DNA from: Prevotellaceae bacterium
Lineage (GTDB): Bacteria > Bacteroidota > Bacteroidia > Bacteroidales > Bacteroidaceae
Direction of reading: 5' to 3'
Length of the DNA: 7,366 nucleotides
NCBI GenBank assembly: GCA_031262265.1
Contig: JAISIB010000112.1
Span: 1 to 7,366 of the forward strand
Made by a program: the position numbers and the translations under genes. Shown here one piece after another: positions 1 to 4,296 of the stretch (position 1 is its first letter; every line of letters starts with the position of its first letter). A model generated the notes under the pieces. It had not been told where the DNA came from, searched no databases, and worked only from the letters and a program-made list of their open reading frames with translations.

Positions 1-22
1 CTACCTACTGAGCTACTTTCCC
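1..22 (-). tRNA. tRNA gene, 5' end only (cut by window edge)
   Basis: Read on the minus strand from position 22, the bases give a seven-base acceptor strand GGGAAAG, then T8 and A9, the D-stem strand GCTC and a D loop of the form AGTAGGTAG. This is the canonical opening of a bacterial tRNA. The anticodon and the 3' half are outside the window, so the identity cannot be given. It is the third of a leftward series with the tRNA-like genes at 95-166 and 239-311. Confidence 0.6.
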
Positions 23-94
23 TTTGAGCGATGCGTTCTCACGAATTCTCGCTCGGCATGATAAAACTTATTTCACCAATTTAGAACGTATTTG

Positions 95-166
95 TGGAGC
101 AATAGGGACTCGAACCCCAATCTTTCGGAAAACACCCGAACGTTCTACCTATTAAACTATTACCCT
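95..166 (-). tRNA. tRNA-Asn (GTT)-like, atypical
   Basis: The minus strand folds into a full cloverleaf. The D stem GTTT/GAAC is at 157-154 and 145-142 with a GG-containing loop. The anticodon stem TTCGG/CCGAA is perfect (140-136 and 128-124), with a seven-base loop whose positions 34-36 are GTT (133-131). The T stem TGGGG/CCCTA has loop TTCGAGT. The acceptor gives six pairs (two of them G-U type) plus an A1/C72 mismatch, with discriminator A at 95. Position 33 is U as required, but position 37 is U where tRNA-Asn normally has A. Read strictly it is tRNA-Asn; the U37 and the unpaired end suggest a diverged element-borne tRNA or one in decay. Confidence 0.65.
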
Positions 167-237
167 GTGTGTGACTATCTATTTTCACAAACGGATAGTC
201 TCTATTAATCTTAAATCTATACCATGAAAAATACTTG

Positions 238-311
238 CTCAGGAGACGGGATTTGAACCCGCGCTTGACGGTGTTTCCACCTGTCTGTTCTGTCCGCTAA
301 ACTACTCCCAA
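238..311 (-). tRNA. tRNA-like gene with enlarged anticodon arm
   Basis: The acceptor stem is complete: seven pairs between TTGGGAG (311-305) and CTCCTGA (245-239), some of them G-U, with discriminator G at 238. T8-A9, D stem GTTT/GAAC and T arm GCGGG/CCCGT with loop TTCAAAT are all standard. The segment between base 26 and the T stem is 23 nt, longer than usual. The anticodon stem closes as GAC-GG/CC-GTC with a bulged A (282) and leaves an eight-base loop; an alternative fold is a GGTG/CACC stem with a GAAA loop. If 279 is U33 the anticodon is GGA (Ser), but there is no long serine variable arm. The isotype is therefore left open: pseudo-tRNA, or an unusual tRNA. Confidence 0.55.
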
Positions 312-321
312 GGTCTTCGCC

Positions 322-358
322 GTTTTCACAAACTAAAAAGACAAACCCTAAAACACAA
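322..358 (-). promoter_or_regulatory. Candidate promoter of the tRNA cluster
   Basis: On the minus strand a TTG (358-356) lies 19 nt before TTAGTTTG (336-329). This fits the Bacteroidetes -33/-7 layout (TTTG, 19-21 nt, TAnnTTTG) with one mismatch in the -7 box. Transcription would start about ten bases before the tRNA-like gene whose 5' end is at 311. The tRNAs could also be read through from the small genes upstream. Confidence 0.38.
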
Positions 359-368
359 TTTCTGCGAA

Positions 369-572
369 TTATTCAGGAGGTTTAGGTTTTGATAGCTCAT
401 TAAAAGAAATTTTTAGTGTTACCAAACTTCCCAAGAAGAACAATCCGGAGAAGAATAGGTGATATTCCGGTGCATCGCGTACGATTGCTGTGATGAACAT
501 GATTGCTGAGGCTAATGTTAATACAACTGTCAGCACAATGTCTATACGGTCGAATACTTTGTCTAAATCCAT
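369..572 (-). CDS. Small two-helix membrane protein
   Basis: This encodes 67 residues. Two hydrophobic stretches, about residues 11-31 and 38-56, are long enough to cross the membrane. The N-terminus (MDLDKVFDRID) and the C-terminus (SKPKPPE) are polar, so both ends are probably on the same side. The ATG at 572 lies four bases after the stop of the excisionase-type gene, which implies one transcript and supports the start. I do not recognise the family. Short two-helix proteins of this kind are common in phage and integrative-element accessory regions, but nothing in the sequence shows a function. The tRNA-like genes follow 57 nt downstream. Confidence 0.6.
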   Translation of the reverse strand: MDLDKVFDRIDIVLTVVLTLASAIMFITAIVRDAPEYHLFFSGLFFLGSLVTLKISFNELSKPKPPE

Positions 573-576
573 AATC

Positions 577-801
577 TTAGTTGTTATATGTTGGTACTAT
601 TCTATGTCTTTCTATGTATCGGTCTACGTCTGCTATCTTATAGAGGTACTTCCCTCCGATACGATATGCAGGAAGTTTCCCCCTGTCACGCAGCTGTTGT
701 ATCTTCTCGTCCGAGCAGTGAATGTAATTTTTCAGCTCCGACGTGGATAACCAGACGGGTTTTACCCGTTCTACTTTTGCGTATGTTCGTACTCCTGCCA
801 T
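577..801 (-). CDS. Excisionase-type helix-turn-helix protein
   Basis: This encodes 74 residues. Residues about 17-66 carry the MerR-like winged-helix pattern of the excisionase (Xis/HTH_17) family: WLSTSELKNYI with a Ser/Thr-rich start, a turn, a recognition helix EKIQQLRDRGKLPAYRIG, then the wing and KYLYKIADVDRYIE. Such proteins bind DNA, bend attachment sites for excision, or act as small regulators in Bacteroidetes mobile elements. The length is typical. The ATG at 799-801 is the natural start because a U8 terminator tail (815-808) lies just before it and no in-frame upstream start preserves the domain. It is the first gene of a pair with the membrane protein at 369-572. Whether it truly acts in excision or only as a regulator cannot be settled here. 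Confidence 0.78.
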   Translation of the reverse strand: MAGVRTYAKVERVKPVWLSTSELKNYIHCSDEKIQQLRDRGKLPAYRIGGKYLYKIADVDRYIERHRIVPTYNN

Positions 802-807
802 ATCTAT

Positions 808-864
808 AAAAAAAACTCACCCAAGTAAGTAGCCGGCTGGCAGGTGGCTGCTTGCTCAGGTGAG
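808..864 (-). terminator. Intrinsic terminator/attenuator before the excisionase-type gene
   Basis: In the minus-strand RNA, CTCACC (864-859) pairs with GGTGAG (821-816). The stem continues inward with CAAG/CTTG (854-851 with 825-822) and AGCC/GGCT (849-846 with 834-831). Eight U residues (815-808) follow at once. The ATG of the helix-turn-helix gene comes only six bases later, at 801. On the plus strand the run would be A residues before the stem, so the signal acts leftward only. Its place between a long leader and a start codon makes it an attenuator candidate. Confidence 0.7.
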
Positions 865-1077
865 CGTAAAACAATAAATGACATCCCCGTGTCGTTTGAG
901 ATCCTGCCTATCTCTGTTATAACCGATAGGTTACGCGAGTAACCTCTTAAAAAACTTCTAATTTGTTGGAGTTTAAAAAGGCGGTGCTTATCTTTGCGGC
1001 GACCATACCTGCTGTCGATTAGGCGGCCGCCCTTTTTATACCCCTCTGTCATCCGGACTTTCATCCGATTGCGGAGG
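808..1077 (-). promoter_or_regulatory. Structured 5' leader or ncRNA with competing hairpins
   Basis: No convincing gene lies in this stretch, but the minus-strand RNA is full of hairpins. In order they are: ATCGGA/TCCGGAT (1069-1064 with 1057-1051); a long-range stem AAAAAGGGCGG/CCGCCTTTTT (1037-1027 with 984-975) enclosing the self-complementary GGCGGCCGCC; AGGTTAC/GTAACCT (945-939 with 934-928); TAACC/GGTTA (933-929 with 924-920); CCTATC/GATAGG (930-925 with 912-907); GAGAT/ATCTC (914-910 with 902-898); GACA/TGTC (893-890 with 883-880); and the U8 terminator. Several share bases and exclude one another, the layout of an attenuator. The stem at 928-945 has a GCGA (GNRA) loop when read on the plus strand, so an antisense RNA is a possible alternative. 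Confidence 0.5.
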
Positions 1078-1106
1078 TAAAGATACACGATTTTGTGTAA
1101 CACAAA
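1078..1106 (-). promoter_or_regulatory. Candidate leftward promoter of the excisionase-type operon
   Basis: On the minus strand TATCTTTA (1085-1078) resembles the Bacteroidetes -7 box TAnnTTTG with one mismatch. A TTTG lies 17 nt upstream (1106-1103), a slightly short spacer. Transcription would begin near 1070 and run through the structured leader. The palindrome at 1092-1106 covers the upstream box and part of the spacer, so a protein bound there would block this promoter. Confidence 0.4.
1092..1106. promoter_or_regulatory. Operator-like perfect palindrome
   Basis: TTTGTGT and ACACAAA (1092-1098 and 1100-1106) are perfect inverted repeats around a single A, 15 bp in all. It lies between the divergently placed leftward leader and the rightward gene at 1166. 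The size fits an operator for a dimeric helix-turn-helix protein. The repressor encoded at 1862 and the excisionase-type protein are the obvious local candidates. Confidence 0.5.
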
Positions 1107-1165
1107 TGAAATATATAACAAAAATGTGATATTTGCGCGTGAATTTAGATTGTTACTAAATAATA

Positions 1166-1519
1166 ATGAAGTTAAAAGAGATTGAAAATAAATTGGTTAA
1201 GGTGGTTGTTGAAACAAATCAAGAGTTCATTTCCGCTGTATCGGATAGTATTATTCGGTGTTCACGGGTGATTACCTTGTTCCCCGACGATGAATTATCC
1301 GCCCGTGTGGATTGTGTAAACAGAGACTGTACGGCAAACGGATTCAATCTGACGAATGAGGTGTGGCGCGCCATCCAAAGCGTGGATAAGGAAACTACCG
1401 GAAGGATGCGCTGTGCGGGAAAAGAGGATGAAAAATACAGATCAAAAGGGAAGATGCACAGACGCGGATGCGCCTGTGATACTACCCTTTATTATAGAAT
1501 AACGGTTACCAACGCTTGA
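1166..1519 (+). CDS. Hypothetical protein, cysteine-containing
   Basis: This encodes 117 residues, with its ATG in an A-rich context about 60 nt right of the palindrome. The N-terminal half is acidic (EIENKLVKVVVETNQEF, then FPDDELSARVD). The C-terminal third is basic, with six cysteines spread over the protein, including a CAC near residue 102. No membrane segment or signal peptide is seen, and I do not recognise the family. The spaced cysteines might bind a metal, but there is no clear zinc-finger spacing. The gene stands alone in its orientation. Its last 14 bases overlap the end of the opposing gene at 1506-1814, so the two transcripts would be antisense to each other there. Confidence 0.5.
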   Translation: MKLKEIENKLVKVVVETNQEFISAVSDSIIRCSRVITLFPDDELSARVDCVNRDCTANGFNLTNEVWRAIQSVDKETTGRMRCAGKEDEKYRSKGKMHRRGCACDTTLYYRITVTNA

Positions 1520-1814
1520 AATCACGATGATCCATAAAGGCAGACAAACGATTGGCAACAATGGAACAGGATGCATCCTGACTACAAGAAAGGTTGTAGA
1601 ACTCTTGATTGATAGTTTGACTAAAAGTATCTTCCATGTTGTTTTCGTGATCGGTTTTTCGGTCAAATGGGTTCTGAATAGCCCCTATACTGTGCCTGAT
1701 GTAGTCTATAGCCCTAATTTTTTTGATGTCTACAGCAAGATAGCTAAACAGTTCTTGCACCTCTTGAATGGTGTATTCGCCGAATCCGGGAATAGTGATA
1801 GTATTCTGTTCCAT
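1506..1814 (-). CDS. Hypothetical protein divergent from the repressor
   Basis: This encodes 102 residues starting at the ATG at 1814. A perfect TATATTTG -7 box (1845-1838) on the same strand lies just upstream, which supports both the gene and the start. The product is soluble and has no recognised motif: it begins MEQNTITIPGFGEYTIQEVQ, has a helical-looking middle and ends RDFKRW. It faces away from the repressor gene across 47 bp, the place where phages often keep a cro-like or antirepressor gene, but no helix-turn-helix is visible and the role is unknown. The 3' end overlaps the gene at 1166-1519 by 14 bp. Confidence 0.5.
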   Translation of the reverse strand: MEQNTITIPGFGEYTIQEVQELFSYLAVDIKKIRAIDYIRHSIGAIQNPFDRKTDHENNMEDTFSQTINQEFYNLSCSQDASCSIVANRLSAFMDHRDFKRW

Positions 1815-1829
1815 AACTGTTTGAATTTA

Positions 1830-1845
1830 ATTTGGTGCAAATATA
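1830..1845. promoter_or_regulatory. Divergent promoter region with small inverted repeat
   Basis: The 47 bp between the two divergent genes holds TATATTTG on the minus strand (1845-1838), a perfect Bacteroidetes -7 box; the nearest TTG upstream is 23 nt away, a long spacer. It overlaps ATTTG-GTG-CAAAT (1830-1842), an inverted repeat whose TTTG...CAAA ends resemble those of the 15-bp palindrome at 1092-1106. A repressor bound here could control both the leftward gene and its own synthesis. A rightward -7 box is only weakly matched (TTAATTTG, ending near 1834). Confidence 0.42.
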
Positions 1846-1861
1846 CACATATCCGTGAATT

Positions 1862-2590
1862 ATGAAAACAATTGGAAATAGAATAAAGATAATTATAGAA
1901 TATTTCTGTGGTAATGAACGGGGAAATAGAACTAAGTTTGCCGAAATAGTAGGTGTTGAGAAAAATACAGTTAGCAATTGGATTAAGAGAGGCACTGAAG
2001 GGGATATTGGCCTGAATGTTCTTACGAAAATAACAAGGGCTTTCCCTCAAATAAATGAGGGGTGGCTACTTACCGGAGATGGTTCTATGTTGAAGCGCGC
2101 CAATTCTTCTACAACCATATCCAACGCGCACGGAAACAAAATGGCCGGTAAGCATTCTTCTATCAATCAAAACGCAGGAGACGTCGTTCATCACAACTAC
2201 TTGTCGGATTGCGAGGATGGTGAGATAAAGGAGTTCCTTAAAAATAATAATGAGTGGATAGTATCCCGTTATGAAGAGCGTTTGAAGTGGATGGCTGAGA
2301 TAAACGATCATCTAAGGAGTACGGTAGATACTAAGGATATGCAGCTAAAAAACCTGAACGAGACGTATCGGTCGATGCTCATGGAAAGAAATAATCAGTT
2401 GCATACCACCATTGAAGGGGCGATGCTGAAAGACAAACTGAACAATAGCAATGTGGAACATTTGATAGCTACACAATCCGAGCAGATGAAACACAAGAGA
2501 GAACAATACGATAAGCTGCTGGAAGCATTTTTAAAACTGCAAGAAGAAAATAGATTATTATATAAACAGTTACTAAACAAGAAAGAATAA
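1862..2590 (+). CDS. XRE-type phage repressor with coiled-coil C-terminus
   Basis: This encodes 242 residues. Residues about 5-75 form a lambda-repressor-like domain: the helix-turn-helix is RTKFAEIVGVEKNTVSNWIK (23-42), followed by INEGWLLTGDGSML (64-77), a motif common in repressors of Bacteroides elements. Residues 80-110 are Ser/Asn-rich and probably flexible. Residues about 120-242 are highly charged with helix-forming heptad-like spacing and look like a long coiled coil. There is no S24 (LexA-like) peptidase region, so RecA-stimulated self-cleavage is unlikely and release from repression should work another way. The ATG at 1862 gives a complete domain. The gene leads a rightward operon, with the next start six bases after its stop. 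Likely role: immunity repressor of the element, possibly autoregulated through 1830-1842. Confidence 0.8.
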   Translation: MKTIGNRIKIIIEYFCGNERGNRTKFAEIVGVEKNTVSNWIKRGTEGDIGLNVLTKITRAFPQINEGWLLTGDGSMLKRANSSTTISNAHGNKMAGKHSSINQNAGDVVHHNYLSDCEDGEIKEFLKNNNEWIVSRYEERLKWMAEINDHLRSTVDTKDMQLKNLNETYRSMLMERNNQLHTTIEGAMLKDKLNNSNVEHLIATQSEQMKHKREQYDKLLEAFLKLQEENRLLYKQLLNKKE

Positions 2591-2595
2591 GTATC

Positions 2596-2928
2596 ATGGG
2601 AACAATTTATGTTTTTGTTTGTATTTTAGGATTTGTATCTTATTCAGGTGTACAATACGCTAATACATTTAAAGGAAGTTCGAAGAGGATGAAGGATTTA
2701 TTTGCCATATTACCGTTTTTAGGTTACTTGTCGTACTTTGCATCTATAGTCATGTTGTTCTTTGTAACATATTGGTGGATACCCATACTACTATTTATTA
2801 TTTCGTCTCTTTCAGGTGCCCTTCAACCGATTGTTTTTCGCAGGAATCCGGCAATGATGATTATATGTCTAATTTGTATTGTCATTTTTTCTTGGTTGTC
2901 TGTAAATAATATAATAGATAAGCTTTAA
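2596..2928 (+). CDS. Small four-helix membrane protein
   Basis: This encodes 110 residues with four hydrophobic segments, roughly residues 1-20, 36-58, 60-80 and 87-101. Lys/Arg residues fall in the first loop (KGSSKRMKD) and near residues 82-83 (FRRN). The start lies five bases after the repressor stop, so the two are almost certainly cotranscribed and therefore expressed in the integrated state. The family is not recognised. Small membrane proteins expressed with a repressor are often superinfection-exclusion or other lysogenic-conversion proteins; that is inference from position only. Confidence 0.65.
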   Translation: MGTIYVFVCILGFVSYSGVQYANTFKGSSKRMKDLFAILPFLGYLSYFASIVMLFFVTYWWIPILLFIISSLSGALQPIVFRRNPAMMIICLICIVIFSWLSVNNIIDKL

Positions 2929-2985
2929 TAACTATATATATTTCGGAAGAATAATGGTATACGAAAACAACTTTGATTTAGAGAA

Positions 2986-3372
2986 ATGAAAGACAAAGAG
3001 AAACATCAAAATCGGATTGCGGGATTTTTGATTTTTGGTATTATTGCATCTTATGGAATAGGTGCATTGTTAATGCCAGATAAATATAATTACGATGTTT
3101 ACTCTAAATTTTTAGAATACGCCTATTGGGGATTTTCTATCGGGGCAATTCCTATTTCGTTTGTTGGATCAGCGGTGGCTTCGTGGATACGCCCTGATAA
3201 TGAAAACAGAGGTATAGCAAAATGTTCGGGTTTAGTAGGACTGTTTTTATCACTAATATACTCTACTATTGCAATACAGCGAAGCGACCGTTACATTGTA
3301 TCATGCGTGCTCCTCACAATTACTTGGATTTTGGTGATGATTGCATCGAGCTTATGGGAAACTAACGATTAG
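2986..3372 (+). CDS. Small four-helix membrane protein next to attachment site
   Basis: This encodes 128 residues with a charged N-terminus (MKDKEKHQNR) followed by four likely membrane helices at about 11-30, 43-67, 79-97 and 103-123. It ends in a short polar tail. There is no signal peptide cleavage site and no recognised motif. It follows the first membrane protein by 57 bp on the same strand. A weak -7-like CAACTTTG lies just before its start, so it may have an extra promoter, but readthrough from the repressor operon is equally possible. It is the last gene before the attachment site. Such terminal genes often encode accessory functions for the host; none can be assigned here. Confidence 0.62.
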   Translation: MKDKEKHQNRIAGFLIFGIIASYGIGALLMPDKYNYDVYSKFLEYAYWGFSIGAIPISFVGSAVASWIRPDNENRGIAKCSGLVGLFLSLIYSTIAIQRSDRYIVSCVLLTITWILVMIASSLWETND

Positions 3373-3376
3373 TTTT

Positions 3377-3409
3377 AATTTACAACCGATTGTTTTGCTG
3401 TTGTAAATT
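3377..3409. repeat. Inverted repeat, 10-bp perfect arms
   Basis: AATTTACAAC (3377-3386) and GTTGTAAATT (3400-3409) are perfect inverted repeats around a 13-base loop, immediately after the last element gene. The stem is AT-rich and no U-run follows, so it is a poor intrinsic terminator, although it may still end the operon. It could also be a binding site for the recombinase or its helper near the attachment core. Confidence 0.5.
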
Positions 3410-3417
3410 GTTAGGAC

Positions 3418-3469
3418 GTTATATTTTAATACGAATAGATTCAATGAGTTATAATATGCGTAATATAAC
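3418..3469. repeat. Inverted repeat abutting the attachment core
   Basis: GTTATATT (3418-3425) and AATATAAC (3462-3469) are perfect eight-base inverted repeats 36 bp apart. The right arm ends exactly where identity with a tRNA begins. The DNA between is very AT-rich and contains no gene. Its position suggests an arm or accessory site for integrase or excisionase, but AT-rich DNA gives such repeats by chance fairly easily. Confidence 0.35.
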
Positions 3470-3510
3470 TTCTCAAGCTGGTAAGATGGGTTCGATTCCC
3501 ATAGCCGCTA
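3469..3510 (+). other. attR: 3' remnant of tRNA-Glu (CTC)
   Basis: The bases match the last 42 nt of a tRNA: anticodon loop TTCTCAA (3470-3476) with CTC at positions 34-36, the 3' anticodon strand GCTGG (3477-3481), a four-base variable region, a perfect T arm ATGGG/CCCAT with loop TTCGATT (3486-3502), the 3' acceptor strand AGCCGCT (3503-3509) and discriminator A (3510). Upstream, the partner strands CCAGC and AGCGGCT are absent, so no cloverleaf can form. Recombinases of the tyrosine family commonly cross over in the anticodon region, which is where tRNA identity stops here. Confidence 0.8.
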
Positions 3511-3528
3511 CTACTTTTCTTCCTGCTT

Positions 3529-4296
3529 ATGAATACTCCCGATATTTTTCAATTTGAGGTGTGTGCCAATTCCGTAGAGAGTTGCCGTGCGGCACAGTGC
3601 GGCGGGGCGCATCGCGTAGAGTTATGCGCGGCGATTCCCGAGGGTGGAACGACTCCGTCGGCCGGTGCGGTACGGGCGGCGCGTCGCTTGCTGACGGATA
3701 CGCGCCTGCACGTCATTATTCGTCCGCGCGGCGGAGACTTTTGCTATTCCGACGAGGAATTGGAAATTATGCGGGAAGATATTCGTTTTGTCCGGCAAGC
3801 AGGAGCTGACGGCGTAGTCTTTGGTTGCTTGTCGCCTTCGGGCGAGTTGGATATACGGGCGATGGATTCATTGATGCAGGCGGCGCAGGGTATGTCCGTG
3901 ACGTTTCATCGCGCTTTCGACGTATGCGTGGATCCGTTGCGTATGTTGGAACAATTGATAGAACGGGGCGTAGATCGCGTATTGACTTCCGGCGGGCAAC
4001 CGACGGCTGAGCAAGGCGTCTCTTTGTTGCAGCAGTTGCACGTACAAGCACGTGGGCGTATCGCTATTATGGCGGGCTGCGGCGTAACGGAGCGGAACAT
4101 CGGCCGGATTGCCCGTGAAACGGGGATTACGGAGTTTCATTTTTCGGCACGCGAGGTGCAAGACAGCCCGATGCGCTATCGAAATTCGGCCGTCAGCATG
4201 GGTGGTACGGTATCTATCAACGAATACGAACGCGCCATCACTACGGAAGAGCGCGTTCGCCGAACGATTGAAGCTTTGCGGGCTTATAGTCCGTGA
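3529..4296 (+). CDS. cutC: CutC family protein
   Basis: This encodes 255 residues, close to the usual length of the family (E. coli CutC is about 250). It is a single TIM barrel with the family motifs in order: FEVCANS (9-15), HRVELC (28-33), PEGGTTPS (37-44), IIRPRGGDFCYS (63-74), GADGVVFG (92-99), TFHRAFD (125-131), VLTSGGQ (151-157), IMAGCGV (180-186) and FHFSAR (203-208). CutC is named for copper homeostasis and is cytoplasmic; the copper role is debated and its reaction is not firmly known. The ATG at 3529 lies 18 nt after the tRNA remnant, leaving no room for a normal promoter, so the integrated element has probably replaced its upstream region. Its end overlaps the converging gene by 13 bp. 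Confidence 0.93.
   Translation: MNTPDIFQFEVCANSVESCRAAQCGGAHRVELCAAIPEGGTTPSAGAVRAARRLLTDTRLHVIIRPRGGDFCYSDEELEIMREDIRFVRQAGADGVVFGCLSPSGELDIRAMDSLMQAAQGMSVTFHRAFDVCVDPLRMLEQLIERGVDRVLTSGGQPTAEQGVSLLQQLHVQARGRIAIMAGCGVTERNIGRIARETGITEFHFSAREVQDSPMRYRNSAVSMGGTVSINEYERAITTEERVRRTIEALRAYSP

Larger units (their letters stand above)
1..3510. mobile_element. Right end of an integrated prophage-like element (partial)
   Basis: The stretch is AT-rich and made of small genes: an XRE-type repressor, an excisionase-type helix-turn-helix protein, tRNA-like genes, small membrane proteins and unknown ORFs. It ends at a 3' tRNA remnant at 3469-3510, after which base composition rises at once and conserved chromosomal genes begin. 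A tRNA 3' half without its 5' half is the known scar of tyrosine-recombinase integration into a tRNA gene. Because the remnant lies on the plus strand, the element must extend to the left and the restored intact tRNA should sit at its far end. No integrase, structural or conjugation gene is inside the window, so phage and integrative conjugative element cannot be told apart; the repressor makes a phage-like element more likely. Confidence 0.72.

Noticed and set aside
23..94. 72-nt spacer of tRNA size between two tRNA genes
   Set aside because: A GAGCGA/TCGCTC hairpin is present, but no acceptor, D or T arm can be built, so it is not a further tRNA.
490..809. Plus-strand open frames of 86 and 73 codons
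   Set aside because: They are the reverse complement of the excisionase-type and membrane protein genes and have no domain of their own.
686..874. 62-codon minus-strand frame overlapping the leader and the excisionase-type gene
   Set aside because: It lies out of frame inside the well-supported helix-turn-helix gene and the terminator; no protein features.
804..1121. 105-codon open frame on the minus strand across the leader
   Set aside because: It runs through every hairpin, including the terminator, and stops inside the U tract. The product has no recognisable domain and the frame starts upstream of the putative promoter start site. A short leader peptide from 1064 cannot be excluded.
1527..1865. 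112-codon plus-strand frame
   Set aside because: Antisense to the gene at 1506-1814, which has a perfect -7 box and a suitable start. The plus frame lacks a promoter and domain, though coding on this strand cannot be fully excluded.
1730..2050. Minus-strand frames overlapping the start of the repressor
   Set aside because: Shadows of the repressor coding sequence and its promoter region.
3377..3409. Reading the inverted repeat as an intrinsic terminator
   Set aside because: The stem is AT-rich and not followed by a U-run in either direction; kept only as a repeat.
1..3510. CRISPR array or toxin-antitoxin module in the element
   Set aside because: No regularly spaced direct repeats were seen. 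The small gene pairs match no toxin or antitoxin family I recognise.
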